64,000 nucleotides of DNA from Adenanthera pavonina (Eukaryota > Streptophyta > Magnoliopsida > Fabales > Fabaceae): the NCBI GenBank assembly GCA_026686845.1, contig JAIVEN010000037.1:434001-498000 (forward strand), read 5' to 3'. The position numbers and the translations under genes are program-made. Positions 28,001-40,043 of this stretch are shown here, piece after piece. Numbering within the stretch: position 1 is the first letter of the stretch; every line of letters begins with the position of its first letter. The notes beneath the pieces were generated by a model, which did not search any database, was not told the DNA's origin, and saw only the letters and a program-made list of their open reading frames with translations.

Positions 28001-31000
28001 CTACAACTTCTAATGGAAAGGTCACAAGCTTTCGGTTCTGTTCAGTATTCATGTTCAAGCTCCCTTTTTATTACGTAGCTAAACCTTATTTTCAGTTCCA
28101 TTTACTCCCCTCCCCCCCCAAAAAAAAAAACTCTATTTAGGCCCTCAAATGGGTCCAATATCGAGCTGAAGTTATAACATATTTTATTTTACATTTTTAT
28201 TTTGATAAAAGAAGAAATTGTATTAAACCGCCCATACTTTATTAATTTTTGGATTCTCAGTACTCAGTTAATGTTGTAATTGTACTTCCAACAGAATATT
28301 ATTACAAGTTACTATTATTAGGAAAAAGAACTCTGGTAGATTAAGTAATTATGAAGAAAACAAAATTATGAAAAAGTCAATCACATTCAAAAAGTGAATA
28401 GTGTTAGCAGCAAAATATTTAAATTCACATATCTACATAATATATAAGCACACAAACCATGAGATCAATAGCCATGCAATATCTGAAAGGAAATTCCAAT
28501 AGAATCCAAAAAGTTTCATAATATGCCACATAAATAAAACACAGCTAATCCCTTAATATTCATTAAGCCTGAACAACGTACATTAAGCAAACAAATAATT
28601 CTGCACCATCACTGTTTCCAGACTGTGAGGAGAAAAACGAAGAATAAGATCAATACTACTAGCATATTAAAAATGGTTAATTCAGATTCATTTGAATTAT
28701 GATGCACAGACGCTAGAGCCCAGTTTCTTGTACCATATTCTTGTATTTCTCTATGTAAATTATAAAATTTTATTCGAAAGTGTCCAGGATGTGTCAAAGC
28801 CAAGCTAATCTCATTTGCAATCTAACAGAGACCGGGATAGCAAAGAATATCCAGTCCTGCATTGAATAGTAAGGGTTGTTCTATGAAGTAAATAAATGGG
28901 TTGGTTCTATGAGGTACATAAATGAGTTGGGTGCCCATCAATAGGTGTCAGGGCTGGTAGTTGGCAGCTCTGAAAAGGACCACTAGTGAGAGGTTCGACC
29001 ACCAGTGAGAGGTTCTAACTAGATAGCTGATATGTGAATAATAGATGAGGATGAGTTAGTTAGAGTAGCTAATAACTAACTAGAAAAAGGGGTTTTGGCG
29101 TCTATAAATATAACACAAGTGCTGATAGGTAAGGGACATGGGATCTGTTAATCAACGTTAGCTTGTTCTTCTCCCTTCTATATTGTTCTTTCTCTATTCT
29201 TTCTATTCTTTCATAACAAAAGCCAAGCAAAATGTCAATGAGCGTAACCACCAAAATGTTCCAAGGGTAGTTAATGGATGAAAACCAAGGTTTTTAGGAT
29301 GCTTAGTTCCACATTGAGTAATACAGGCTACTCTATGGATTACTTAGTTGAATTGATTCTCCTACTTCAACAGCTAGTTTATGAGGGAGGATTCCCAACA
29401 CCATTTAAGCACCCATCAGAATCCATATATCTAGGTTGATGTCAAGAGACTTAAAACATCTAAAAAAATATAAGTAAATCCATGCTTCATAATAACAAGC
29501 AACTTAACAAGCACACAGCTGGACTTATGGAGAGTGTTTATTGACTAATAAGCTTAGACCCCATTTTCAACCCTTATTTTGCAGCATTGAAAAAGCACAA
29601 CGTTTATAAATCAATAATAGTTTAAACCCCCACTCCTGTTCTCTATATCATGTTGGGCTTTTCTTTCAACATTCTGCTTCAACATCACTGGAAAAATATT
29701 TATCTTAGACCCTGCATTCTATGCATGAAAGAAGTAAATTTCACCCCTTCCTCTTCCCCCAAAAGAAGCAGTGCAGGTGGATCAGATTCTTTGCAATTTG
29801 CATCGGTCAATACTATCAAAATAAGTACAATAACAGTTCATAAAAAAATAACAACAAAATTACCGTTGCATTTGACAATCTGGGGTCAATAGCTTGATAA
29901 ATTGATGCAGCTGGATTAACAATTCCAAAGTTAAGATTAGCAGCTGATGATGTCAAAACAGAATGGCCTAACCCATCTGCCAGTGGATTAATCACTGCAA
30001 CGAAGTTACAGCCATATAAAATGGTAGTTCATGAAACATGAGATTATTAATACCCAACGTCATATACATACCATTCCGATCAGGATGATTGTAGCGGCAC
30101 GTAGCACCATATTTGCAACTGATTCATATGAAAGAAGAATATTAACAAACTTTTATCCATTAAATAATAACTCTACTAAAATCCAAGTAGGAATATTTAC
30201 CTGCCAGTTTTCATGTAGAAAGGACAATCTACTTCACCCTGTCAGAAGAGAACATTGCAGTTAGAATGAAAAAAAATGACACTTGTCTTAATCATTTTTC
30301 ACTTTTCAGTTTGAGATGTGTTGATCATTTTTTCATCAAAAGAGAATTAATACCAAAACAGATAAGTACCAATCTTATAGGAAGCCCTTTGCTATTATGC
30401 AATAGAGGAGAAGTGTATGAAGTAAAAAGATTAGGTAGTGTATTTCCCACTGCCCCCTTTATATTAGCAGTTGAACCGATCAGCTCAACAGCACCATTCT
30501 GTTCTTCAGACAACTGAATTTGTATATCTTTTGGGTGATGAAATTTACAGGAAACACCAAACTTGCATGTTCCGGTTTTCATGTAGAACTGCATAATGTA
30601 AAATGCAGTAAGTCATAGATAATAAGTGCTTCAAGGGAAGGTAAAAGATAGATATCTAACCGCGCATGGGGGCTCCAAAGGCCTCTCAGGTAAGGCAGAA
30701 ACATCAGCATTTTCAAGCAAATGCTTGGGATGATTAAACTTGCACCTTGAACCAAACTTGCATCTCTTAGTTTTAATAAAGTACTGCAACATATGGAACC
30801 CACAAGAAGTTAGATAATGCTCATATGCATATGAAGGAAGAGAAAGACAAACAATTGCATATTCTACTCACTGGACAATCTGGTTCTGCTGGTCTCTCAG
30901 GAAGAGTCTCACTTGTAACAACATTTGGAACCTAAATGACATAAATCAAAGATATTGAATTATGGAAATTAGTAACTACATTTTGAGAAATTGAAATTTT

Positions 31001-34000
31001 TAGATGATTATATTTCACATTTAGTAACTAAAAACCATTGCCAGTAATGATGGGGAAGATAAGAATAATTAGAAAAACCCAAATACCATGCCTACGTCAA
31101 TCCATGAGCACAAAAGAAACTATTCTAGCTTACCAAGCAGCCCCAGTAGGTTCTGAACTTACATCAAACACTCATCACTTTTCTCTAGATAGAAAATATC
31201 TCATTCATTCCTTAAGCAAACATGAGACATTAGGAGAAGAAAAACTGTTCTTTGTCCTTTTTTTTTGGCAAATAAAACATTCTTTACGGTGAAGCACTTG
31301 ACCAAATTTACAATTTGAAAAGACCGACTTATTTAGTTGCTTTGCTTTAAACCATGAAATTGTTCTGAACAATCATGAGATGCAATAAAAATAAGATTCC
31401 AGTGGACACAAAACATAATAAAAACAATGTACATAAAAATACTTAAAAATGCAGAATCATATTAAGAAGAAATATTTAATTTTATTGGTGACCAGACACA
31501 CATGCTGAACAGATAAAGATATCTTGTTCTCAGCTCCCATCTTCGCTCAGAGAATAATTGGCCTTTAAGATTACTGGAACATGAAACAGGTAAAAAACTG
31601 TTTTTACCAGGAAAGAGGAAAATTATGAGGAAGTTAGCCATCCCAACATGAGATGAAAAGATCTATGATAATACGATCATGCATCAGGGTCATAATATCA
31701 TCAAATTGCAAAGCATGGAAACATCAGCAAAAAATCCCATCATAGAAGGAAGTTACAAATGCATAAAGCATGGCACAGAGCAAGAATATTTTGCTCATCA
31801 AAATATCCATGCAATTATTAAACAACTCAATAAAGCATTTCATTGTATAAAGAATTCATCATAGAGTTCTTAGAACCACTATCTTAATTCTTGTCCCACA
31901 GTAACTATATTTCAATGTGCTCACCAGAATTTTTAAGAAGCACAGAGCATTAACCTCAATCTATATCCTAGTATGCAGGCATAGAACACAAGATGAAAGT
32001 TGGAAGATACTCCAAATTATTTTACTAAAACCATCTATGACATTATACAGTAATAAACAAGAACTATCATGTAACAGGTGACAAGGCCAGTAAGCCACCA
32101 ACCCTGGGTAAAGTTTAGTGCCAGATTTTGCCAAGCAGCTTATTTATCTTAATAATTCAAATGGATGCCAAAATCAACTCTCAGCAATATTAATAACGTT
32201 CCCGTTTACATATTATTTAGAGAAGCGCCAATTAACTTATATAATCACAAGCCTTCTGCTCAACCAATCTTTGACTAAGCCTCCCACATTCACCACCAAG
32301 TCTGTAGTGCTAGAATTAGTAAGAGTTGCTGTCTGACCTAAGACCAAGCCAACCCAAAGGTGGTTTGCATAAAAGCAACTCTACATAAAAGGAAATTTTA
32401 AAATAATTAAGAATGTTTTCTTCAATTTCAAAATTCCAAATCATAATTTACAGATAAGTATCATACAAATAAATTTTTTACATACATAGAAAACAACCAT
32501 ATTATAACTTACATCTAATTGGTAAGAGCTGGCCTTGGTTGAACTAGTATATAGATTTTATATAAATCCATTCATAAATATTCAAGTCATATATCTGAAT
32601 ATAGTATACAAGTCACTTTTCAATATATGATAATAAAAGTATGATATAAAATAAAATATACATCTCATACACATAAATAATGGCAATAAACGGTCACCTC
32701 TTTCCAATCTGGGATTCCACCCTCAGGAACCCAAATAGGATGATCAAATATGCAGGCATCTCCAAATTTACAGGTTCTTGTGAGCATATAGTGGGCACAA
32801 TCCTTCTCTCCTGGCCTCTGTGGATATATAGGCAAATTGCTTGTACTCTCGTATCTAGGGCGCTTTGTTAATGAATTTGTAGAATACCAAGCTTCACTTT
32901 GCCCAATTGTGTTATGGGTATGCAAAACAGTTGGATGATAGAGCGCTATAGTACATAATAGGCAAGTATGTACAAAAAAACCAAACCGAATATATGTTAC
33001 TTGATAAGTTTGACTTAGAAAGTAATTTTAACTTAAGGGCAGACACTTAGCAAATATGTAGGATATATATATATCATAGCAAAAATGAGATGAACTCTAT
33101 TTAAGTTACTGAATATATGCTTACCGAAGTTTTATGAGAAAACAAGTCAATTATTAGACCTCACAGCATATTTAGTAAAATATATATAATTGCAAACCTA
33201 TGTACTCTTTGAAGTCAGAAAAATCAAATTGGCTTCATCAGTAAGTAGAAGGCATTTGGAAGCCAACTGTAAGGTAAAATCATTAAATGTATCATATTTT
33301 TGTCAGTATTGCTTAAATCCACTATGATACAGTAATTCCAGTAAAACTATTTATTCATTACTCATTCATTTGCTGCACTAACCACTGCTTTGAAGGCCTT
33401 CCCAAAATCTACCCAAATCCCGGTAAATTCCATGCAACCAGAACCATAATGGCAGACAAATCACATCAAAGATCATAATTTCCTCTTGATTATGTATAGT
33501 GAAAATGGCAAAGTGTAAGAAATAAACAATAAGTGTGACATTTATGCAACAGAAGCCTAGAAACTGCTGCAGTGAATTTATGAAGACTACTTAAAAACTA
33601 AAGATTCAAAAAAAATCCCGAGCTTTTCTTCACAGTGCAAGGACAAAATTACATCTCAATAACAAAACTGAATTCCATTAGAACAACCATACCTTTCCTA
33701 GTTTGTTATTGCTGTTAAAATGCATAAGTAGAGATTAAAGCACGGCATTCATAGATACTTCCTACCGAAGGTTTATTTGCAAGAATTTTATTTACATTTA
33801 AATATAAATTCAACATAGATACCGTTGCTTCATTTAGCTTGTTAAACAATTTACGATATGTTCAAACACAAGAAAATATTAATTAAATACAATATATTCT
33901 TTAAGCATTACATGTATAACATTGTTTTAAGGCAATGTATACAACACCTTTCAAATCATATTCTTGAGAATTTATTGATGATATACTATACAAGCTCCAG

Positions 34001-34816
34001 CAAGTCGGTTAGAAGAGAAGACACTTCATCTTTATAATCAAATGAATATGCAGTTTTTTTATCGCCCAACAACAACCCCACCCCCCCCCCCCAAAAAAAA
34101 CCAAAAAAAAAGGATATGCAGTTCCTACCCATTAATAGTTGAAAACGCTATGCATCATTGGAAAACCAAACATGATGCGGCATCTCACCCATAATTATCA
34201 GTTCATCAAAATTAAGAAAATGTCGCCAAACAACCCCAGACAAAGAGTAAAGCATCTAAACTTGATCCACGAACTTCAACCATCAGATTCAAAAGCAAGC
34301 ATTCTAGCTCTCAGATATGATTTAGCCACTAAGCTTAGCGACTATTTATAAACACTTATCCACTTAAGTAGTGTAAAGGAATCTACAAGATCCAATATAG
34401 AAAAATCCCATAAAAAATAATGGAAGTGGGAAACTAAACTTACCATCAGAAGAGCGTTTCATGTTAACAATGGAGTCGAGCGTAGCCGATCCAACATTTG
34501 CAGCGGCGGCAGCTGCAGCAATAGCAGCAGGCCAAGAAGCTTGAGATAGCAAATGAGTAGTAGCGGTGGAAGAAGTTTGGCCGATGGCGGCGCTGGAGAG
34601 TCTGGGAGTAACACCAGGAGGGCCAATGTCGGCATCGGAAGCGGCGTAAGAGGAGTATCGATAAGCGGCGTCTTTGCGTTGAGGATAATACATATCGGTC
34701 GGAAGGTATCGGCTGGAGGAAAGAGCAGTGGCAGTGGCTGTGGCGGCGGCGGCGGAAGGCGGCGAAGCTCCTCCGTATGTGGGGCTATAGGCGTAGAGAT
34801 AGAGTTGATTTGCCAT
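25062..34816 (-). CDS. CCCH zinc-finger RNA-binding protein, HUA1-like
   Basis: Exons in transcript order: 34444-34816, 32698-32945, 30872-30931, 30661-30783, 30370-30588, 30201-30238, 30072-30118, 29864-29994, 26626-26685, 26106-26243, 25062-25259; they give 544 aa in one continuous frame. Six C-x8-C-x5-C-x3-H fingers lie at residues 174-193, 226-245, 267-286, 346-365, 432-451 and 484-503. All 24 zinc ligands are present. The N-terminal exon is rich in Ala, Ser and Tyr; the tail after finger six is acidic. Family knowledge: Arabidopsis HUA1, with six such fingers, binds RNA and promotes AGAMOUS pre-mRNA processing in flower development. A nuclear RNA-processing role here is inferred from that. 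The start MANQLY (34816) was preferred; an in-frame ATG at 34864 would add 16 residues. Introns reach 3.2 kb. Confidence 0.92.
28880..29270 (+). repeat. Possible LTR-like or other repeat segment in a HUA1-like intron
   Basis: Within the 3.2-kb intron between coding exons 8 and 9, this stretch differs from its AT-rich surroundings. It has a short tandem motif (GGTTGGTTCTATGA-like), a repeated AGTGAGAGGTTC, a TATA-like TCTATAAATATA at 29101-29112, and a T/C-rich run before TTTCATAACA. The layout resembles the promoter half of a copia-type LTR. No terminal repeats or target-site duplication could be fixed, so this is tentative. Confidence 0.25.
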
Positions 34817-34864
34817 CAAGTATCGATTTTTTTCCGCAAAAATATTTGTTACTTTATCTTCCAA

Positions 34865-36240
34865 TTAATAGACAGTGAGATTGCAGCTGTGCCTCCCACT
34901 CAGGCAAGAGGAAGCGATGTATCGTTTTCCATTTTACATCTCCTTACTAAAGATTAGTATTATTATTATTATTGTTAAATGTCCCAGAAAAAAAATTATT
35001 AAACCAAAAAATATTATACATTATGAAAATTATTACTATTATATAAGGTATTTAGTCATGTATAATGAATATAAATCATATATAAGATATATATAATATA
35101 ATAAAATTTATAACAAATTATATTATTTATAAAACATAAACATTATATCGGCCTAAAAAAATCAAACATAAACAGTATACTTTATTCTTTACAAAATAAA
35201 GGTTCACAATTCACATTAACATTTAACTATTTTTAACAACAACAATTCAAAATTCATTTCAAGCTGTGAATTGAACAAATATCAAATAATCAATGTCATT
35301 AGTTGAATAATATATATAATTAAAAATAAAAAAACCATAAGAAGTATCTTATTTTATAAGAGAGAAAATAAACATATTTTAATTTATAAGTAATTAAAAA
35401 AATGTTATAACGAGTTTTTTTAAAATTTAGTTAAATTATTTTTAATCAAAAAATTTTATTTAAATTATCAAATTTTAGTTAAACTTTAGTTTAAATTAAT
35501 TTTTAATAAATAAATTATATTATATTATTAAAGACACAAATACCATTTTTAATTTGAAAAATAATTAAGAAGTTAGGAATATATTTAGAAATTAATCATA
35601 AAAATTAAAAAAAGCTAGAAAAGTATATATTTCTTAAGTTTTAATTGGAAAGTAAAACTTATCGAATGAGACTTAATATTTTAAGAAGTTGAAAATTTTG
35701 GTGTCAAATAAGACTAAATAATCTATTTTTCAGAAAATTTAAATTTCCTCGCTTACTTTCTCTATAACAAGACCATTTATACTCTTGTTTGAAAAATATC
35801 ATTTGATTCCTTTAATATTTGATAAAAATTATAAAAATTTATCATTCAATTAACTTTTTAACCAATAAAATGAAATTTCTTTCCATATGCATTCTTTTTT
35901 AAGTGAAATTATCTAAACGCTCACTTATTATTTAAGAATATGATCACATCTCTTGTTAGATTTGACATCAATTTACTTTGTTTTATCATCTTATTAAGAA
36001 TATCGCCTTGGCATGTTTTGCATAAATTTATCTGTTTATACTTTAAAGAAATAAATTAGAGAAAATTTTTGTAATATTTGTCAAATTTAAACTACATTAA
36101 TTTGACATTAGGTTGTAGGAGTTAAAGTGAAAATGATATTTAAAATTAAATATTTTTAAATGAACAAAAATGAAATAATAAAAAAAATTAAAGAACTCAG
36201 TTGAAAAATATTAAAATAGTATGCCATTGGACGACTTCAT
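34865..36240. other. AT-rich intergenic region
   Basis: This lies upstream of the HUA1-like start and ends at the PIF/Harbinger left end. It should contain the HUA1-like promoter. It is very AT-rich with short (ATT)n runs. No gene or clear element was recognised. Confidence 0.6.
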
Positions 36241-37880
36241 GGGTGTTTGGTTCACCTTTATCTTAACTGAACCATCGTTACAAAACATCATTTTTGATAC
36301 ATGTGTGTTTGGCTCAGAAAAAACGTAATTTTTAAAAAATGAAACAGGCTGTAAATGGACTTTTGTTAAACACACGCGTGAGTTCCTTTTTAGTTTACAA
36401 AACCATCGTTTAAATGTGTTATTTGTTTAAGTAAAATAAAATCATCTGACATATAGCATTAATGACACTGCATCCACCGGCTATATTTTTTTTTAACCGT
36501 TATATCCTTCAGCTTTGTTCTCTGCCCAGTGTCAAACACGGTCTCACCTTTTCTTTTTGCTCTCTGCTCTGCTCCATTGCAAACACCACAGCATACACCG
36601 GTTCACAGTGATGCGTGCCTCCTTCTGAACATGGGATGTTCCTTCATCGGCGTCTTCTGCTCCTTGTGACCGTGAAGCATTGAGTGTTTGCTTCTGCTCT
36701 TTCTCAGTCAGTGTGCCCTATTCTTCGTCGGCGTCAGAGGAAGCTTTCGAAACATCCACCATCGATGCCTCTAATGATAATTCCAGTGCACCCTTGTTCT
36801 TATTTATGTAGATCTGTCATTGTGTAGCTTGATCCGTGAGGCGGCCGTCATTGGTGATCTGCTCCTCTATAATTTGAGATCTGAGCTTGAAGGACGTCGC
36901 TTGACCGGTGGAAGAAGAGCTTCCCAACGTCGCAGGGTGAAAGCTAAATCCGACGAACCCACAAAGACATTCTCCGACCAGCGAACCCACGGTAAGTATG
37001 TGTTGCGTAGTCCCCAGATATTGTGTTTATACCGGGCCGAGAGTGTAGACATGAATTGGCTTCTTTGCATAGTAGATCATCTGCAAGTTAGTGTTACAAA
37101 AAAATAAAAATCTCTTGGTTTGATCTACTAATGATTCGTAGTCTCATTCCCCGCCATCCGTAGGATTTTTAAGTTGAGTATACTGATGTTTGGTCTCTTT
37201 TGGAACTGGGTTGTACGAAGGGGTGATCATTGTTGTCACTTTATAGAGCTCCTTTCATTTTTTTTCCTTGGATGGCTCTACATTTAAATTTCGCTACGAG
37301 GTAGCAAGCAGTGGGAAAACAAATGCTTTGTGGTTCTAAATAATTAAAAAAATAGTGTAATTTGATTTGAGGACAGTGATATGTTTGGATGATCAAATAG
37401 GAAGGGGAAACAAGGTCAAATTATTCTTTTGTTCTCTATTATTATTTGATTTTTATTAAGAGGTTTAGTCCAAGAAGAGGAAAAGCCTCGATCATACAGG
37501 TATACAATTCTATTTATAATAATTGATGGTGCCAATGGGCATCCCAAACTTATCCTGAATCTTCCAAAAGAAATTATCATATTATATATAGTTGATGTCA
37601 ATTCGTTCTAAACTATAGGTGTGTGAGCAGACTAATCTTCTCCAATTTCGTAATCAATATTATGTGCTTGATAAGGCCACTTCACTATTTTGCTGGTCAC
37701 TTTGAAAGCAACCATTTTGTAGTTATACACCACACAGGATGTAGCAGACACCTCATTACACGAATCTTATCTTCTTGTCATTTAATTTATTTGTTCTTTG
37801 TGACTTGATTCATTGCTCCTAAATGAAACTATACAGATTGTTTATCTTCATTATTTTGAATTAAGGTCATATTTATAACA

Positions 37881-38948
37881 ATGAGCAATGGAGAAAAGAG
37901 AAAGATTACATGGGATCACAATTCAACTGAGTTATTCATCAAATTATGCTTAGAACAATTTGGTAAGAACGAACGCATTGGAGGTAACCTATCAAAGAAT
38001 GGATGGAAAGTAGTTATGGCCACTTTCAATGACAAAACAGAAAGAAATTTGACCAAGATGCAATTTAGAAACAAATGGGATAACCTGAAAAAAGAATGGT
38101 CTGCATGGTACAAGTTATTTGTTAATGAGACAGGTTTATGATGGAATCCAAAGTCCAATACTTTTACAGCCCCTGATAATTGGTGGATGAAGAAAGAATT
38201 GGTATGAACTAATAGTGTAATCACATTTTGTATATATATATATATATATCTATATATATATATATCTATATATATATTTTTGATCGATATTAATTTAACT
38301 TCATTGTTTACATGCATGTAGGAAAATCCACTATATAAGAGATACAAGTATAGTGGGCTTCTTTTTTCCAAGGAGTTGACAGCATTATTCAAGGATTCCG
38401 CAGCATCTGGCATACATGCATGGTCACTTAATGCAGGTATTATGCCAACTGCCATGGAAGAAGAGGATGATGTCTACCGTCCAACCGTGGATGGTATTGA
38501 TCTTGAGGAAGGATCAGGTGATAGTGATGAAATCCTTGGTGGAGGGGGTGCCGGAGAAAGTGGGGGACTTAGTTCAGACATACAAAATATCAATTTAACT
38601 AGTTCTCGCAGCACTGATCAAAGCTTAGGCAAGAGGAAGAGGGATGGATGTAATCGTGGTCAGCAAAAGAAGAAAGGTGCAGCCACACAGGAGATAGCTT
38701 CTGCAGTTAGTAGGATTGCCAGTGCGTCGGAGAAGCGTACAAATATTCTTGCACCCCCTGGCACATCAATTGCAGAAGTAGTTGCTGAAATTAAAAGAAT
38801 CCCAGCTATTAGAAATGATAAAAATTGGCTTCCTCGATGTGTTGAGCTGATGTCATCGTCTGATAGAGTCAGAGAAACCTATGTTGCAATGAAAGATGAT
38901 GAGGAAGCATTGCTTTGTTGGCTAAGATATAAAGTTTATGAGACATAG
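37881..38948 (+). pseudogene. Myb/SANT-like protein of PIF/Harbinger, one stop codon
   Basis: Two exons, 37881-38201 and 38322-38948, joined by a GT/AG intron containing a TA microsatellite. The N-terminal part has the Trp-containing Myb/SANT-like pattern (ITWDHN, FRNKWDNLKKEW, NWWMKKE) found in plant transposon-derived DNA-binding proteins. An acidic Gly/Ser linker follows, then a basic GKRKRD nuclear-localisation-like stretch. The C-terminal part is a short helical region. The only visible lesion is an in-frame TGA at 38139-38141, between GL and WNP, where related proteins have an uninterrupted loop; one base change from GGA would explain it. In this superfamily the protein works with the nuclease on the terminal repeats. 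Confidence 0.8.
38231..38276. repeat. (TA)n microsatellite in a transposon gene intron
   Basis: TA repeats broken by two TC interruptions, inside the intron of the Myb/SANT-like gene. Confidence 0.9.
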
Positions 38949-39198
38949 GCTATTATGTAGTCACTGTAGTTGATGACTATCATATAGTACTCGTTCTAGT
39001 TATGTAGCTTGGATGTTTCTATGGTTGTGTTTGTGTTGTCACTGTTGTAGATGATTAATATGTACTGGCTGTTGTACTTTTGTAGGTTCGAGGTTTGCAT
39101 GGATAACTTTTGTGATGTTATTATTGTATGATACTATCATGTACTGCTTGTTGTAGTTATGTAGCTACGACAAAGTTTATATAATGAACTGTGTTATG

Positions 39199-39942
39199 TG
39201 TAACGTCCGGCCGCTATTCAGGATTGACGACTGTCCCCACAAACCAACACAAGCCCTTTCGGTGTGCTTTGTCCTCACTCACACACCTCCTTCCCAGGAG
39301 GTCACCCATCCCACAATTACTCCAGGTCAAGCACGCTTAACTGAGGAGTTCTTTAGGGATAGGCTACCGAAAAGGTAGATGCACCTTGTTAATATAGGTA
39401 GTACCTGTCAATTCTTTTAAGCTATCCTTAACCGTATAGTCCCATACCTATACAGTCTCTGGATCCCTCTCATTCTGGTATGTATTCGATTCATCCATGT
39501 GCCCCTCCCGCTTAGAAGCCTGCCAGGAGCCGCTATTCAGGATTGACGACTGTCCCCACAAACCAACACAAGCCCTTTCGGTGTGCTTTGTCCTCACTCA
39601 CACACCTCCTTCCCAGGAGGTCACCCATCCCACAATTACTCCAGGTCAAGCACGCTTAACTGAGGAGTTCTTTAGGGATAGGCTACCGAAAAGGTAGATG
39701 CACCTTGTTGATATAGATAGTACCTGTCAATTCTTTTAAGCTATCCTTAACCGTATAGTCCCATACCTATACAGTCTCTGGATCCCTCTCGTTCTGGTAT
39801 GTATTCGATTCATCCATGTGCCCCTCCCGCTTAGAAGCCTGCCAGGAGCCTTTCCTTATCGGTGCCTCATTACTTTATCTGAAGCCCCACTATTCTTGCA
39901 CCGACGATCGCTCCCCGCCCTCGTCAGCGCCCGGATGTCACA
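39199..39942 (-). mobile_element. Cassandra-like solo LTR with 5S rRNA-derived core
   Basis: A 744-bp insertion bounded by TG...CA ends (TGTAACGTCCGG and CCGGATGTCACA) and a perfect 5-bp target duplication, TTATG, at 39194-39198 and 39943-39947. On the minus strand it contains a block closely following plant 5S rRNA, including AGTTAAGCGTGCTTG (A-box region) and GGATGGGTGACCTCCTGGGA (C-box region) at natural spacing. Cassandra TRIM retrotransposons are known to carry 5S sequences in their LTRs. No primer-binding site or second LTR is present, so this is a solo LTR. A 319-bp part is tandemly duplicated, so the original LTR was about 425 bp. Confidence 0.75.
39211..39848. repeat. 319-bp tandem duplication inside the LTR
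   Basis: Two head-to-tail copies, 39211-39529 and 39530-39848, begin with CCGCTATTCAGG and end with TGCCAGGAGC. By eye they differ at three positions, all transitions (for example GTTAATATAGG versus GTTGATATAGA). Each contains the full 5S-like block, at about 39288-39385 and 39607-39704. The low divergence means the duplication is recent. Confidence 0.9.
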
Positions 39943-40043
39943 TTATGACTGCTATTTAGTGACTATTATAATTACATATGACACTTTTCTATGGAAGTAT
40001 ATCATTAATATGATGATTATATTTAAATTTCTAGGTTTCTAGC

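Noticed and set aside
34553..34957. Plus-strand frame of 134 codons rich in Gly and Ser
   Set aside because: It is the antisense shadow of the Ala/Ser-rich first exon of the HUA1-like gene, where GC-rich triplets keep the other strand open.
36820..37107. Plus-strand frame of 95 codons near the Harbinger left end
   Set aside because: Arg-rich without similarity to transposon proteins. It lies in the presumed 5' leader of the Myb/SANT-like gene. I could not support it as a gene.
37916..38455. Minus-strand frame of 179 codons
   Set aside because: It is antisense to the Myb/SANT-like transposon gene and crosses its TA microsatellite. There is no recognisable domain.
39288..39704. Functional 5S rRNA genes (two copies)
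   Set aside because: Only the central part follows 5S rRNA. The first third and the end have diverged, and the block lies inside an LTR with TG...CA ends and target repeats, not in a 5S array.
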